DNA of 64,000 nt, from positions 7,912,778 through 7,976,777 of the forward strand of contig NC_081336.1 of assembly GCF_022539665.2 (NCBI RefSeq). The letters are read 5' to 3'. The stretch comes from Daphnia carinata. Taxonomy: Eukaryota; Arthropoda; Branchiopoda; Diplostraca; Daphniidae. A model generated the notes under the pieces. The model ran no database searches and was not told where the DNA came from. It was given only the letters and a program-made list of their open reading frames with translations. Shown here piece by piece: positions 1 to 10,912 of this stretch; positions within the stretch are counted from its first letter, which is position 1; the number at the start of each line of letters is the position of its first letter. The position numbers were made by a program, and so were the translations under genes.

Positions 1-608
1 AGGTCAGACACACCTTAAATTTTACGAGGATCACGAAAATCATATTCGTTTTGTTGTGGGCCCACTATTTCTGGAGATATAGTCTACTTCCGGTCACTTC
101 CGGCAAATTTTTTTTCAACTTCGCAAAAACTAAAAAATGAACATTAATATGCCAAACATTTTAAGCATTTTGATCATATATGAAATGGTGTAGTGGCTTC
201 TTTCGTGCTTGTTTTGTTATTTTACTGTTGGTTGATCGCGCGAATTGATATACTTATGACACTACTTCGTTAACGGAGACTACTAGCATTATGTATCACG
301 CTAATTGGAAGGTATACCTGGTAAATATAGATCATAGCATGAAGATATACCACATACTATTATTATAACCTTATCACGCACGGCCATCTGATGTATAGTC
401 AGGTTAGCTAGCCTTTTTTCTGTTTTACTGCTATCGCCATCTAACGGTCAGATTTCTAGTTAATTCTCTACATACATTGACCTAATATTTCTGCTGCGTC
501 GCGCGGCTCCTAATATGGTGTGGTTGCAAGGATTTCCTTCAGTGAAAATGAGTAATGCCAGTAGAAACTCTTCATTTCTTCACAAAAAAGTTTGGCTTAA
601 GAAAAAAA
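1..608 (+). repeat. Left arm of long terminal inverted repeat
   Basis: The arm begins AGGTCAGACACACC in this window and ends around GGCTTAAGAAAAA. It pairs with 5411-6016 at an estimated 98% or better identity by eye. It has no coding content and includes a GCCATCTAACGG segment that recurs in the right arm and in a third, diverged copy near 6722-6775. Confidence 0.85.
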
Positions 609-1559
609 TAAGACTTCTTTGGATTCAAAAATGATAGATCTGTGAGTATACATATGACTTTCGTTACTTAGATATTAATAAAACTCACTATCGAAAAAAA
701 ATACTCTTTTTTTAAAACAATTTTTACGATTTTTTTATGTGACACCAAGACATGGCAGACATGGATTGGATAATGTGGTTACTTGAACACTGGATTTGCA
801 AATGCAGAACAGCTGACTTATGTTTCACATGTCAGTTGGAGATTTTACAGGCAAAATTTCTAGTAAATCAGCATTTGGTACCATCTTTACTATAATTTTA
901 TACAGTATCCTGCATGTCAAGTTTACTTTAAACGTAACACTTTCACATACATGACACAGCCAATTTTATCCGTATTTGTTCTGAGTTTGCTATTAGGTTG
1001 TCTTATTGGAATTGTAGTTCTTGACTGGGATTCGGGTTTGATGTTGCAGGTGTTACATTAATTGATTAGGTTCTTATTCACTTCATTTCTTTCACAACAT
1101 TTCAAGGACCAATTTCTTCTTCTTAAAATCTACTTGTAAGTAAAAATGAAGGTTTTATATAATTATGTATTATCTACGTAACTCTTTCCTATTCAATAGG
1201 AAAGGATTTTGTTCATTCTGGGAACGTATCAACGATGGAAGCTCCAATGGGATGTGTCGTATGTTGTACGTGTATATATCAAGTATGTTATCATTTCCAG
1301 TTGTCTCTTCTGAAGCTACTCTCAGAAGAATATGCTAAGCAATCAATTCAAGAATCATATAAGGTATGAAATATGTATATGAAACAAGAGTTTTTATGCT
1401 TAATGGAGTTTTACTATCTTATTATAGATTAATAATAAATTTTGATCTGAAAAGGTTCCTTGTTTGGGGCAACTTACTGAATTAAGTATTATGATTGGAT
1501 ACACTACATGGAATTTCCATACGTTATTCACATTCTCATTTAAAAACGGTATTAATATT

Positions 1560-1935
1560 TAAAAAATTGAAGTGCATATCTGGGCTCCCTTCCTTTCCGT
1601 AGCCCCGTTTCCCCTTGACTCATAATAAGCCCGTAGGGGGTCATGCCCCTACTGTACGGTATATATAAAAATAACATATACCGAGGTTTGGAGGGCTCTG
1701 GCCGGAAAGGGGACGTGGGCTGGCCGCTTAGTCCGATGATGTGTTCACGGAGGGCGACGTGGCTACCCACAAATCCGAACTAAAGGTTAATCGCTCCAGT
1801 AAAAATGTTCCAAATCTTCAGCTCTTCTTCCGGCTTCTCTTAGCCAATCACCGGGTAATCTCCCCGGTGGGTCAACAAGGCAGTGTCTCCCCCTGCCTGG
1901 GTTGACGGCAACTTTTGAAAGGGCTACTGTGCCTT
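1560..1935. other. GC-rich block with several adjacent hairpins
   Basis: Embedded in AT-rich DNA is a roughly 375 bp block of higher GC. It contains a GTAGGGG...CCCCTAC hairpin near 1633-1652, a CGGTATAT...ATATACCG hairpin near 1657-1684, and an AGGCAG...CTGCCT hairpin near 1879-1899. Stretches near 1590-1610 and 1700-1715 are also partly complementary over a longer range. It could be an RNA-encoding repeat unit or part of an older nested element. No family was recognised and there is no convincing ORF. Confidence 0.4.
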
Positions 1936-2260
1936 TTTAAAGTTGCATAAATAAATCTACTGTGCAGAGATTCGTCAATAAAAATTTTTTTTAAAAATAA
2001 TTTTTGCAATAATTGTTTTATTCATTGTCTGTATTCATTGTATACGCACATTACATTCATCAACTTCTTTTTATGTTCAATTCATCTTTCTTCATTGTTG
2101 TTGCCACCTTTGATGGTAAGCATTGTTTCCATTGGTTTATCATTTAGTTGTAAGTATTCAATTATTATTTACATTCTTTGGATTCTTCAGTTTAGTTTTA
2201 AGGAATAACGTGTAATACCTGGATATTTTCTGAAGTTATTTTGTATTTGTATTTTGTTCT

Positions 2261-2330
2261 ACTCGTATGGGAATCGATCCCCAGACATTTAGCGTGCCAC
2301 GCCGATGCTCTAACATTGAGCCACGAGATA
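2261..2330 (-). pseudogene. tRNA-like sequence (degenerate), minus strand
   Basis: Read on the minus strand, it has an A-box-like TGGCTCAATGTTAGAGC with a D-arm GCTC/GAGC stem, a B-box-like GGATCGATTCC, and about 5 bp of acceptor pairing (CTCGT/ACGAG). The T stem is imperfect, so it is probably a tRNA pseudogene or the head of a tRNA-derived SINE. It closely resembles the plus-strand copy at 2606-2695 over the A box and beyond. Confidence 0.5.
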
Positions 2331-2426
2331 TATCTAAGTACTTTGTGATCGCATATCATGTGTAATCGTCTAGGATGTTTATGCAGTCTTTCACAACTAT
2401 ATGTTTATCTTTCTATTGCTTTCATA

Positions 2427-2500
2427 AGGTCTATAGCTCTGTGGTAGAGCCTTTAGCTGCGGTACATGTTACCCTGGGTTCAAACCTCAGTAGATGTATA
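2427..2500 (+). pseudogene. tRNA-like sequence, plus strand
   Basis: It contains an A-box-like TAGCTCTGTGGTAGAGC (2434-2450) and a consensus-like B box, GGTTCAAACC, about 27 bp further on. The spacing suits a tRNA gene or a pol III promoter. The acceptor stem is not convincing. A tRNA pseudogene or SINE head is likelier than a working tRNA. Confidence 0.45.
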
Positions 2501-2605
2501 AAGATGAAGCACAATATATGTAGAAAAGAATATTGCATTTCAGTTTTATTCTAAGTGTAAATGCAAGTCCGCAAGTGACTAGAAAAAAGCCAACTTCACA
2601 TCATA

Positions 2606-2695
2606 TGATTCATGGCTCATTGGTAGAGCATCGGCGCGGTATGCCGAACAGCCAGGGTTCGAGGTAAGAAGTCTGTGGTTCAAATCCCAGTCTAG
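2606..2695 (+). pseudogene. tRNA-like sequence with two B-box candidates, plus strand
   Basis: An A box TGGCTCATTGGTAGAGC (2613-2629) is followed by two possible B boxes, GGTTCGAGGT at about 2656 and GGTTCAAATCC at about 2677. The T stem has mismatches. It shares TAGAGCATCGGCG with the minus-strand copy at 2261-2330, so the two form a diverged inverted pair of one family. Confidence 0.45.
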
Positions 2696-2848
2696 TATAG
2701 TATATATAGCTGAATAATAAAATACAAAAGTATATAGTGTAAGACCATTTTTATTGTCCCTCCTTCCACCCACATATCCACCACTTTAACATACGTTTCA
2801 AAGTACAATACACAACATACAATACATACACAAATACACTTAAAACTA

Positions 2849-3160
2849 ACCCGTTGGCTGCCACGCCACCTATCTACAATAGCTACTGTCGCTATCAAAG
2901 GGATAGCGACCAAGGGGCCGGGTGGGCCGGGCTGAGACGGCGATAAGACCTTTACGGAAATGCACATCCCAGGTCTACATCGCCGTCTCGATCAAGGGAT
3001 TCCCTGTGGTGCATTGCCTGGGGCCATTCGGCCAATCTTGGGCAGTGGCGCTGCTCCACCCCATGGCAGATAGACCATGGAGCAGAACAGCGCGGCCCGT
3101 CCCTGTCAAGCTACAAAAAAAAAGGGGATCAAAGTGGGTGGGTGGCAGCCAACGGGTTAA
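2849..3160. mobile_element. Small nested inverted-repeat element (MITE-like, 312 bp)
   Basis: The left end starts TAACCCGTTGGCTGCCACGC and the right end reads GGTGGCAGCCAACGGGTTA, an inverted repeat of about 24 bp with two or three mismatches. The interior is far richer in GC than its surroundings and has no credible ORF. This is the typical size and form of a MITE. A target-site duplication is not obvious. Confidence 0.5.
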
Positions 3161-3204
3161 TTTGCAAAACAATACAACATGAAACAAAACACAACCATAC
3201 CATG

Positions 3205-3453
3205 AAGACGAGGCGACCACGAGGTGACGAAGGGGCGATAGGGGAGGCGAAGACGGGACGACGGGCGAGGCGAAGAAGGGGCGACGGGCGAGGTGAAGAC
3301 GGCGCGACCACGAGGCGAAGAAGGGGCGACGGATGCGTAGACGGGACGACGGGCGATGCAAAGTCGGGATGACGGGCGAAGCGATGACGGGACGACGGCC
3401 GAAGCGAAGACGGGATGACGGGCGAGGTGACGACGGGCGTGGCGAAGACGAAG
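3205..3453 (+). repeat. GC-rich minisatellite, imperfect GGCGAAGACGGGACGACGG-like units
   Basis: About 250 bp of irregular repeats are built from GGCGAAG, ACGGGACGACG and GGGGCGACGG blocks. The unit length is near 17-22 bp and copies differ by substitutions and small length changes. Open frames crossing it (Arg/Gly/Asp-rich) are by-products of the repeat, not genes. Confidence 0.75.
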
Positions 3454-5410
3454 AAGGCTTTGTTCTAAATCACAAAAGTAAAGAAAAAGAACTAGTTAGT
3501 GGGAAATATAAGATTGTTGTTGTAACCAAATCTTGAAAGCAATTTGACTTACTTCTGCTGTCCGATGGCTAGAAAGACTGTAGGGCCAGCAAATAGGCAG
3601 CAGGCGGCTAAGAGTTGGCAATTCTATGGTTGAATGTTCAATTTAAATAAAAAAGCAAACTATAAGAGGCATAAGAGAAATTCAAAATACCAGTAGAAAT
3701 TGTGTTGAGGTACATGCCTGTGTCCGTTGGTAGATTAAGTAGACATTACAACTGCCAAAATGACTGTCATTACAGTTGACACTGCAATGAAGATGAATAT
3801 GGTGCACCACTCAGATCACGATTGACAGGAGACCATGAGTGGTTAAAGGGTAGAAGAACGATACTATGGTATTCCTACCAAGAGGATTTGCATCTTTGGT
3901 GACATTTCTCAACGGGAAGTATTCTTTACAAATGAAGTTTCATGAGCTAAACCTTAAAAACAAAATCCGTCAATGAGATTCTGATAACAAAACATTAGTC
4001 TTATACCTCTCAATGAGCACTGGTATAGTTTGATGAATGCAACATAGTAGGTTGCTAATAGTTTTTTGGTTTGACAGCTGACATAGGTGATTAAAAGACA
4101 TGTACCATAAACACCAAACATTCTGTGGGCTTCACTTCCAAAACACACTCAGGGATGAAAACGTACAGAGGCACCATTAGATTTTCTTAAGTTTTCCATT
4201 GGAATATGACATATTTAACAGAAACTTTCGAACACAGCTTTGACCGCTCCCACATAGTCAGCAAGTAAATAGAGGCACAGCAGCGTCATCTTGTTTTAAA
4301 ATTAACAAACGAAAGATTCATAAAAATTGAAAATCTTGCTTTTTCGATACGGGAACTGCACTGATGTGAACTCCATAAACATACTTTTGGAGCGTGAATC
4401 CCTCCCCACCCACCCCCATATTGGCTACTACCATTTCAATTTTATTTTAACAAATACAGCGACCAAAACCACGAACGGCATTTTTAAAATATAGCGATTT
4501 AACATGTTTTTGAGCCCGATTTTTTTCACTGTCTTTTGTTTATTTATCCAAAAACCTAGACATTTCTAGGAAAATACATGATTTGGGTTCACAGTTCAAC
4601 AAGGATGCTGATTGCGCTTCACACACATCTAGAAATTTCGCAAGTTGACCTATCTCTGGATTGTTAGCTAGTCAACATCTGTATGATAATACAATTTTCT
4701 TTTTTTGAACAGCTACAATGGCATTTCGGTCATAAGATCCACGGAAAAATTTCCCCATTGAGACAAGGACGCCAATTGTGCGTTATCTTGTGCCTATTTT
4801 CAATTAAATGGATACGCCGCCACTTTTCTGCTCGGAAGAGCTCACTTTGGCCTGGACTATTTGAATGGTGTAATTAATATACATTGCATACATTAGATTG
4901 GATCAATTACTTTTTGGCATACATTCTTTAATTGTGTGAGGCTGTCAAATCGTCGACAGGTGGTATATAAAGGAGTAGATCACCTAAGAGCTTGCAGACT
5001 CATCAATAAACGCAAAACTATTAAAAAATTATAAAGATGGCCTGAAACCAAATTGTAAAGAAAATTAATTTTAGTTTCCAGCACTTCAGTACAGGTATCA
5101 TCGTCAGCGTGGGCACAGGTGATTTTTCCATGTTCATTGTTTCAGGTCACCAACTTCTACTAGATGAGTCAAGAAGAAATGTGGTTACACGAACAGTAAA
5201 TTAACCACACAATTCAACTGATAGATAAAAATACCATGATGTGTGGAAGTGAAATACACCACATCACAACTATTCAAACTGTCAGAACATTCACCACCAA
5301 TGCAAAACATTTTCTGATTCATTGATCTTCATCACCTAGCCTATACCAAGAAAACCAAACACAATTAGTGCAGAACATTTTGAATTTTAATAATTCAATT
5401 TAATAATTAA
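3454..5410. other. Interior of inverted-repeat element, no gene seen
   Basis: About 2 kb of AT-rich sequence holds only short chance ORFs. The single notable signal is a TATA-like TATATAAAGG at 4964-4973. Confidence 0.5.
4964..4973 (+). promoter_or_regulatory. TATA-box-like sequence inside the element
   Basis: TATATAAAGG matches a strong TATA box. A possible start region (GCAGACTCATC) lies about 30 bp downstream and an AATAAA follows at about 5006. No ORF follows, so it may be chance or drive a short non-coding transcript. Confidence 0.2.
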
Positions 5411-6016
5411 TTTTTCTTAAGCCAAACTTTTTTGTGAAGAAATGAAGAGTTTCTACTGGCATTACTCATTTTCACTGAAGGAAATCCTTGCAACCACACC
5501 ATATTAGGAGCCGCGCGACGCAGCAGAAATATTATGTCAATGTATGTAGAGAATTAACTAGAAATCTGACCGTTAGATGGCGATAGCAGTAAAACAGAAA
5601 AAAAGCTAGCTAACCTGACTATACATCAGATGGCCGTGCGTGATAAGGTTATAATAATAGTATGTGGTATATCTTCATGCTATGATCTATATTTACCAGG
5701 TATACCTTCCAATTAGCGTGATACATAATGCTAGTAGTCTCCGTTAACGAAGTAGTGTCATAAGTATATCAATTCGCGCGATCAACCAACAGTAAAATAA
5801 CAAAACAAGCACGAAAGAAGCCACTACACCATTTCATATATGATCAAAATGCTTAAAATGTTTGGCATATTAATGTTCATTTTTTAGTTTTTGCGAAGTT
5901 GAAAAAAAATTTGCCGGAAGTGACCAGAAGTAGACTATATCTCCAGAAATAGTGGGCCCACAACAAAACGAATATGATTTTCGTGATCCTAGTAAAATTT
6001 AAGGTGTGTCTGACCT
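5411..6016 (-). repeat. Right arm of long terminal inverted repeat
   Basis: This is the reverse complement of 1-608. It ends in AAGGTGTGTCTGACCT. Just beyond it, around 6098-6170, a diverged copy of the left-arm start (AAATTTCACGAGGATTAGGAAAAT) appears in plus orientation, which suggests a compound or older element next door. Confidence 0.85.
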
Positions 6017-6406
6017 ATTTTGACCTGTTTTTGGCGAAAAGTCCAATTTGGCCCAAATCGCGATTTTCGGGTATTTCCTACTGACACATGGATTCGACCC
6101 CAAATTTCACGAGGATTAGGAAAATATGGTTCTTTTTTCATTCAGACCAACAAATAGTGAGGTATTAGGCATTTTCAAACCGGAAGTTGTACTGAAAATT
6201 AAAATTTCGAAAATTTAAAAAATGAACTATGTTCTACTTCACAAGTTACAAAAGATCTGCGTAGTTTCAAACGTAAACTATAGTAAATGTTAATTAAAAA
6301 TAACATGGCCTTTCAATGTTCTTAAAGTTCAGTTTTCAGGTACGATGTGTATACCACTTTAAATCACTACCACACACATAATAATCGAAGCAAATGTTTT
6401 AAAACC

Positions 6407-6443
6407 ATCCCCTTAATTTTGCAGCCATCAGAATTAAGGGGAT
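6407..6443. repeat. 12 bp perfect inverted repeat with 13-base loop
   Basis: ATCCCCTTAATT at 6407-6418 pairs exactly with AATTAAGGGGAT at 6432-6443. It could be a hairpin or a protein-binding palindrome. There is no adjacent gene to assign it to. Confidence 0.6.
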
Positions 6444-6721
6444 AGTGGAACAGATATGGTTATTTCCAAAAGTATGTTAATATTACGTCATTCTAAGCCC
6501 AAGTGCAACGGCTGACATTTCGTTTAGGTAGTGAAGCAGTGCAATATTTGCAAATCGATATAGGGGTGGAGGTAAAAACAACAATAAAAAACAGAAATAA
6601 CGATACCGTTCAGACGAGGGAAACTCAAATACACGTTGTCAACGTAAAAACAAAGTGAACAATGAGAATCACATGACAACAAAAAATAACAATAGTTCCA
6701 TTTCACACGCTAGAGGCTGAT

Positions 6722-6775
6722 GAATTAACTAGAAACGTGACCGATAGATGGCGATCGGTAAAACAGAAAAAAGGC
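6722..6775 (-). repeat. Diverged fragment of the inverted-repeat arm
   Basis: GAATTAACTAGAAA, then GATAGATGGCGAT, then GTAAAACAGAAAAAA parallel the right arm at about 5551-5604 with several differences. It is an older, third copy of part of the arm. Confidence 0.6.
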
Positions 6776-9162
6776 CAATATTTTTTATTTTTATTTTGGG
6801 TAAAACGGATTGCCATAGGTGTGCAATGACGTTAGAACATTTTAAAGCATATTCTTTGGATATATTAAGTGATAGTGATGAGAGTTCCGTTATTTTATTC
6901 AGATTCTTAATATCAACAGTTTAATAAAGTTTAAAAAGGCTACGTTCATTTGCTCTAAGAATTACAATTTCTGACTTTTGCCCCATGGCATGAGACGCAC
7001 CAGCAACACCTAGTTCTAACAATATGTTTAAAATCGGTACCAAGTACGCCACCTGCATGAAAAATGTAAAATTTTAGATGACTTAAACAACGAATATCAC
7101 GAATGGTTTGTTGAGTATCTTAGATGCAACTGGACCTTTTAGCAGTCGCAATTACCGGCGTGCCCAACCAAAATTACTTTTACTTCATCTTACCCAGTTC
7201 ATACCAACCCATTTGAATAAAAAACCAGCATGACAATTTGCATAAAATACAGCTTAGGTTTTCAAATACCTTAATAATATGTGGGGGGGTGGGGGTGGGC
7301 AATCAGAATGAATGCCTCTAACGAACAAAAAAGAAATCATGCACCAGGAGTCGTAAAGAAAAAAAATGCATACAGAGAAGGTTAGTGCAAAAGCTATGCA
7401 AATGGGAATTTTTAACTGGTCAAACCGCCTGTAATCAATGGCCCCAATTGGCAATGTTTTTCAGAAGTCTTTGATACTGAGATTAAAAATCAGGATTTTG
7501 AAGTTGGTGCAAAGCATTCCGCTGTCAGTAAAGGAAGCTCATTCTTCCACACCATTAAACAAAGGAAAATGTTAAGCCGAAACAAATTTTTTAAATGACA
7601 ATATTAGTTAAATCGGCACCTCGAGCAGCGGTCACTTAATGCAACACTTCGTGAATCCCTTGCCACGTTAAGAATGGGCGCGGGAGTTTACCTGTGTGAT
7701 GCCATGAATCACACTAAACTTCTAAGAGACTTTGGAACTTGATCGACAAAATTCTGTTATATACCAAATGCAAATTGAAATTTTCTTACTTACTCTGTTA
7801 GTTATTGCGAGGCAAGCCATACGAGCGATTTATCACCGAGTCCACGATGTGATGGTAAACTCAATTTTCAAGCTGGTGGTTCTCACCGTACATGAAACCA
7901 AATACACCTAGTTTTCTTGCGATACCAATGAACTACATACAAAAAAAAAACATTAGACATTGCATGCAAATGTTCAGTTTAAGCAGCAACATAAAATTAG
8001 ATTTACCTCGAAAAAAAGAAATCGCAGTCATTGTACATCTGCCGATCTGCCCGATCAAGTCACATGATTTCCAAGAATATTTACGAGCGATGAAAAACTT
8101 CCAGTTCTAAAAAGGCAAGTTGTCTTAGACGACCGCAATAATAGTTGGGTGAAGACGTTGATGACCTCAAGCGCAGGCAACGATAAATGATGATTGCACG
8201 AAACGAATTCGTAGGACTACTTACAGAAAATGGCAAAAGATATTTTCTTCTATCCGTCAACTGTTCGTGACATTTAGCGCTTCCTCTGAGACAACCTCCT
8301 ATTTTCCCTTCCTAATTACCTAAAAGGATCATAACAGACAAAATGAAAATTATACAACCGGCATATAAGATACTTTTACCACAGAAAAACGATGACAAAG
8401 GCCCCAATGTGAAAACAGTTGACACGTTTGCAATTCTTTTTGTTCCGGACTCCCTATATATAATTTTCATTAAGTTATTTGAGTTCATTGATCTAAAAGG
8501 CAAAGCGTATTTGATGATAAAATAGTTGTTTTACCAGTTTCTCGCTGAATGTAGCCATTTTTTTTTCTTTTCCTCGATTTGTTGAAAATCTATGGATAAA
8601 ATACAAAGAAACAAGTTTTCAAATAAAAGGAGTTGGTTTCAGATTAATCTAAATAAATAATAAAAAAGAGGGAAATATCTTTTAAAGTTTGTCATCGAAT
8701 TTTCTCCGTTACAAGTTTACAGGGCAGCCCGCAGGTCAAACTGCTTTAAAATTCATCCACTATTTTTTTGTATTTGCATTTTTATTCTTACGTGTCCTTT
8801 GAGTTATCCGGAAAAAGAAGAAACCGGCTTCGATGCCCCTCGGTGTTTCGTTCACTGCGACACAGAGTTCAATCTTTCTAACCGAAGATTCACTGGAGAA
8901 TCCAGTAATCCGTTATTTTTATATAACTCTTAGTCTCACAATACTAATAGAAGCTCCACCGAGCTTCAGTTTGTCTTTAGTTACCGACTCGTTGGTCGGT
9001 CGAGTCGCTTCGAAAAAAAAAAAAAAAAAAAACAGTGGAGCTTTTGCACCTCTTTTGTCCTTTTCAATCTGCAAACTACGAGGTACTGCACGAGTTTTCT
9101 CATTTTGAAACCGCTCAAAATATTCAAATTTAAGTAACAACAAACCGCTACAAACATTTAGG

Positions 9163-10050
9163 ATGTTGGCAACTTCGTTCGTCATTTTGAGCGCATTTTT
9201 TGCGGCTCAGATAGAGGCACTGCCAAGTGGCGCCCCTGTTAGTTCTTGTTCAACTATGATGCCTTTCCATATTCCATTTCTCTTTGTCCAACAAGGTGTT
9301 GCTCCTTTTAGTATAACACTCAGCAGCCAGACAGCCAGTCCGCAATCCCCTATAACAGGTGAATAAAACTATTTCTACCAAATATTTGTGTTAAAAGATA
9401 CCGTTGTTAAGACGTGCATAAATTATTATCTTCTTCACTTAATTTTAATATATTCTATTTTAATTTATCGTTGTGCAGTCACTTTGAAAGCCAATAGTGG
9501 TGGGCCGGCTTTCAAAGGCTATTTGATTCAAGCTCGGTCAGGTAAAAATATCCAAGCTGTTGGCACTTTCACTGCCGACGGCCAATCAAATACTGGTAAA
9601 ACAATCAACTGCCCTGGCGGTATTAAGGTGGGATATTTTAAATAAGAATTTTAAAAAAGAACGCTATCTGTAATATACCTCCAATGATTTTTTTTTTTTT
9701 TAGAACGCCGTGACTCATACTAGCCGTACTGATAAAACTTCCGAGACGTTTCTATGGACTCCACCTGCTAATTTCAAAGGACAAGTCGTTATGATGTTAG
9801 TTTTACGAATTAGATTACTTTGCTCTAAAGGAATGTAAACCCGCATACTCATTTTTATTTCTACAGGGCTACCGTGGTCGTAAGGTATAATCAAATATAT
9901 AAAGGCGTGCAATCAAGCCTCATTACTGTGGTAAGTAGACATAAAATCGTACTTTTGTTGTTTGTTTGTTTTTTTTTTTACGTTTTTTTGCTGAGGGAAC
10001 ACTCGATTTTAATCACAAATTTAATTATGTAGAGGAAAAAAAAGGGATAA
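9163..10050 (+). CDS. Secreted reeler-domain protein (defense-protein/Hdd11-like), 172 aa
   Basis: Five exons close in frame: 9163-9358, 9479-9627, 9704-9795, 9867-9930 and 10033-10050, all with GT/AG borders. The start ATG is followed by a signal peptide (hydrophobic VILSAFFAAQ, then LPSGAP). The mature protein matches the reeler fold of small arthropod immune-induced proteins: SGAPVSSC.TMMP near the N-terminus, FKGYLIQARSG, GTFTADG, CPGG, AVTHTSRTDK, ETFLWTPP and GQVV.MATVV near the end. Relatives are haemolymph proteins induced by infection, so an extracellular defence role is inferred. The short last exon, coding only for a basic RKKKG tail, is the least certain part. The length fits one reeler domain. 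It differs from ferric-chelate reductase relatives, which carry further membrane domains. Confidence 0.85.
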
Positions 10051-10912
10051 TCGGAGCTCAAATTCCTACTGGTGAACGAGAAAACTTCACTTTTCTGATC
10101 CTGCAAACCATTTACCGGAGCTGTTGAAACATGACGTTGTGCGCCACGTTTTCGTTAACATTTTTATTTAACACTGTTATAATAACTGTTACGATTGCTT
10201 TAATATAACTTTTATAGTTGCATTTGGCATGTCTTTACTATCAAGGTCACACAACTGAAAAAGCAACAATCCATTGAACAGGATTTAAAATTTTGATTAA
10301 AACAAGAAAGGCTTTGGCAATTAAATTAGATTTAAATTAACTCCACGGAAGGGTGCTACCACCGTTATTCCGTTTCTAACAACATTGCAGAAAGTTCACA
10401 AAATGGCTGCCCAGTGAGTTGGTACTTCCACAAAGGCAGCCATGAAGTGTAATAGATTTCCACGCACACTATTATCCTAATTTGTTTATAGAACTACTTT
10501 TAGAGATTCTAACTGAAACCGGTACTTACCATCTTATATGGAGTTCCAAATGTGGCGTCTCTTTCCTGAACGAAAGGGCGTTGCAAGACGATAACAAAAA
10601 GGTCGAAAACCTGTGTAACGAAATAAAAACAAAACAAAAATAATAATAACACTAATAAAGATGAAACCAAAAAGAAAAGGTAAATCGACTTCTTCGTAAC
10701 AGGCAAGTCTCATTGAATAAATACAGTTAGTTCTATTTAAGAAGTGTGAACCCAAGGGATGGCGAAAACGTTTCAATTCCTCGATTCCCTCTGTTGTAAG
10801 GTAAACGTCCGCAAAGAACCTCCAAGCCACTACGAATCTCATTTCCTATATGACGATCTAGTACTGTCGATAACTCCGAGACACTCAGTATTTCAAAGTG
10901 CCTAGCACCAGG
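10051..10912. other. Intergenic interval before the Hsp70 gene
   Basis: About 860 bp without a supported gene. Short ORFs on the minus strand show no family features. It should hold the end of the reeler transcript and the Hsp70 promoter, but no clear TATA box or heat-shock element array (nGAAn repeats) was recognised. Confidence 0.5.

Larger units (their letters stand above)
1..6016. mobile_element. Non-autonomous element with ~607 bp terminal inverted repeats (left side cut by window)
   Basis: The first 608 bases return as a near-perfect reverse complement at 5411-6016, with only scattered mismatches. This gives a foldback or large MITE-like structure about 6 kb long. No ORF inside is longer than about 130 codons and none resembles a transposase, integrase or reverse transcriptase, so any movement would depend on proteins supplied elsewhere. 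The interior carries a structured GC-rich block, three tRNA-like sequences, a nested inverted-repeat element and a minisatellite. Because base 1 of the window falls inside the match, the true outer ends and any target-site duplication cannot be seen, and the arms may extend outward. Class (foldback, MITE or other) is not resolved. Confidence 0.7.
6017..9162. other. Gene-free interval
   Basis: About 3.1 kb with no ORF resembling a known family. It holds a diverged fragment of the inverted-repeat arm at 6722-6775, a 12 bp perfect hairpin at 6407-6443, and a G-rich patch near 7280-7300. Nothing else is supported. Confidence 0.5.

Noticed and set aside
1700-1790. Hammerhead-ribozyme-like fold in the GC-rich block
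   Set aside because: The required CUGAUGA and GAAA core elements are not both present.
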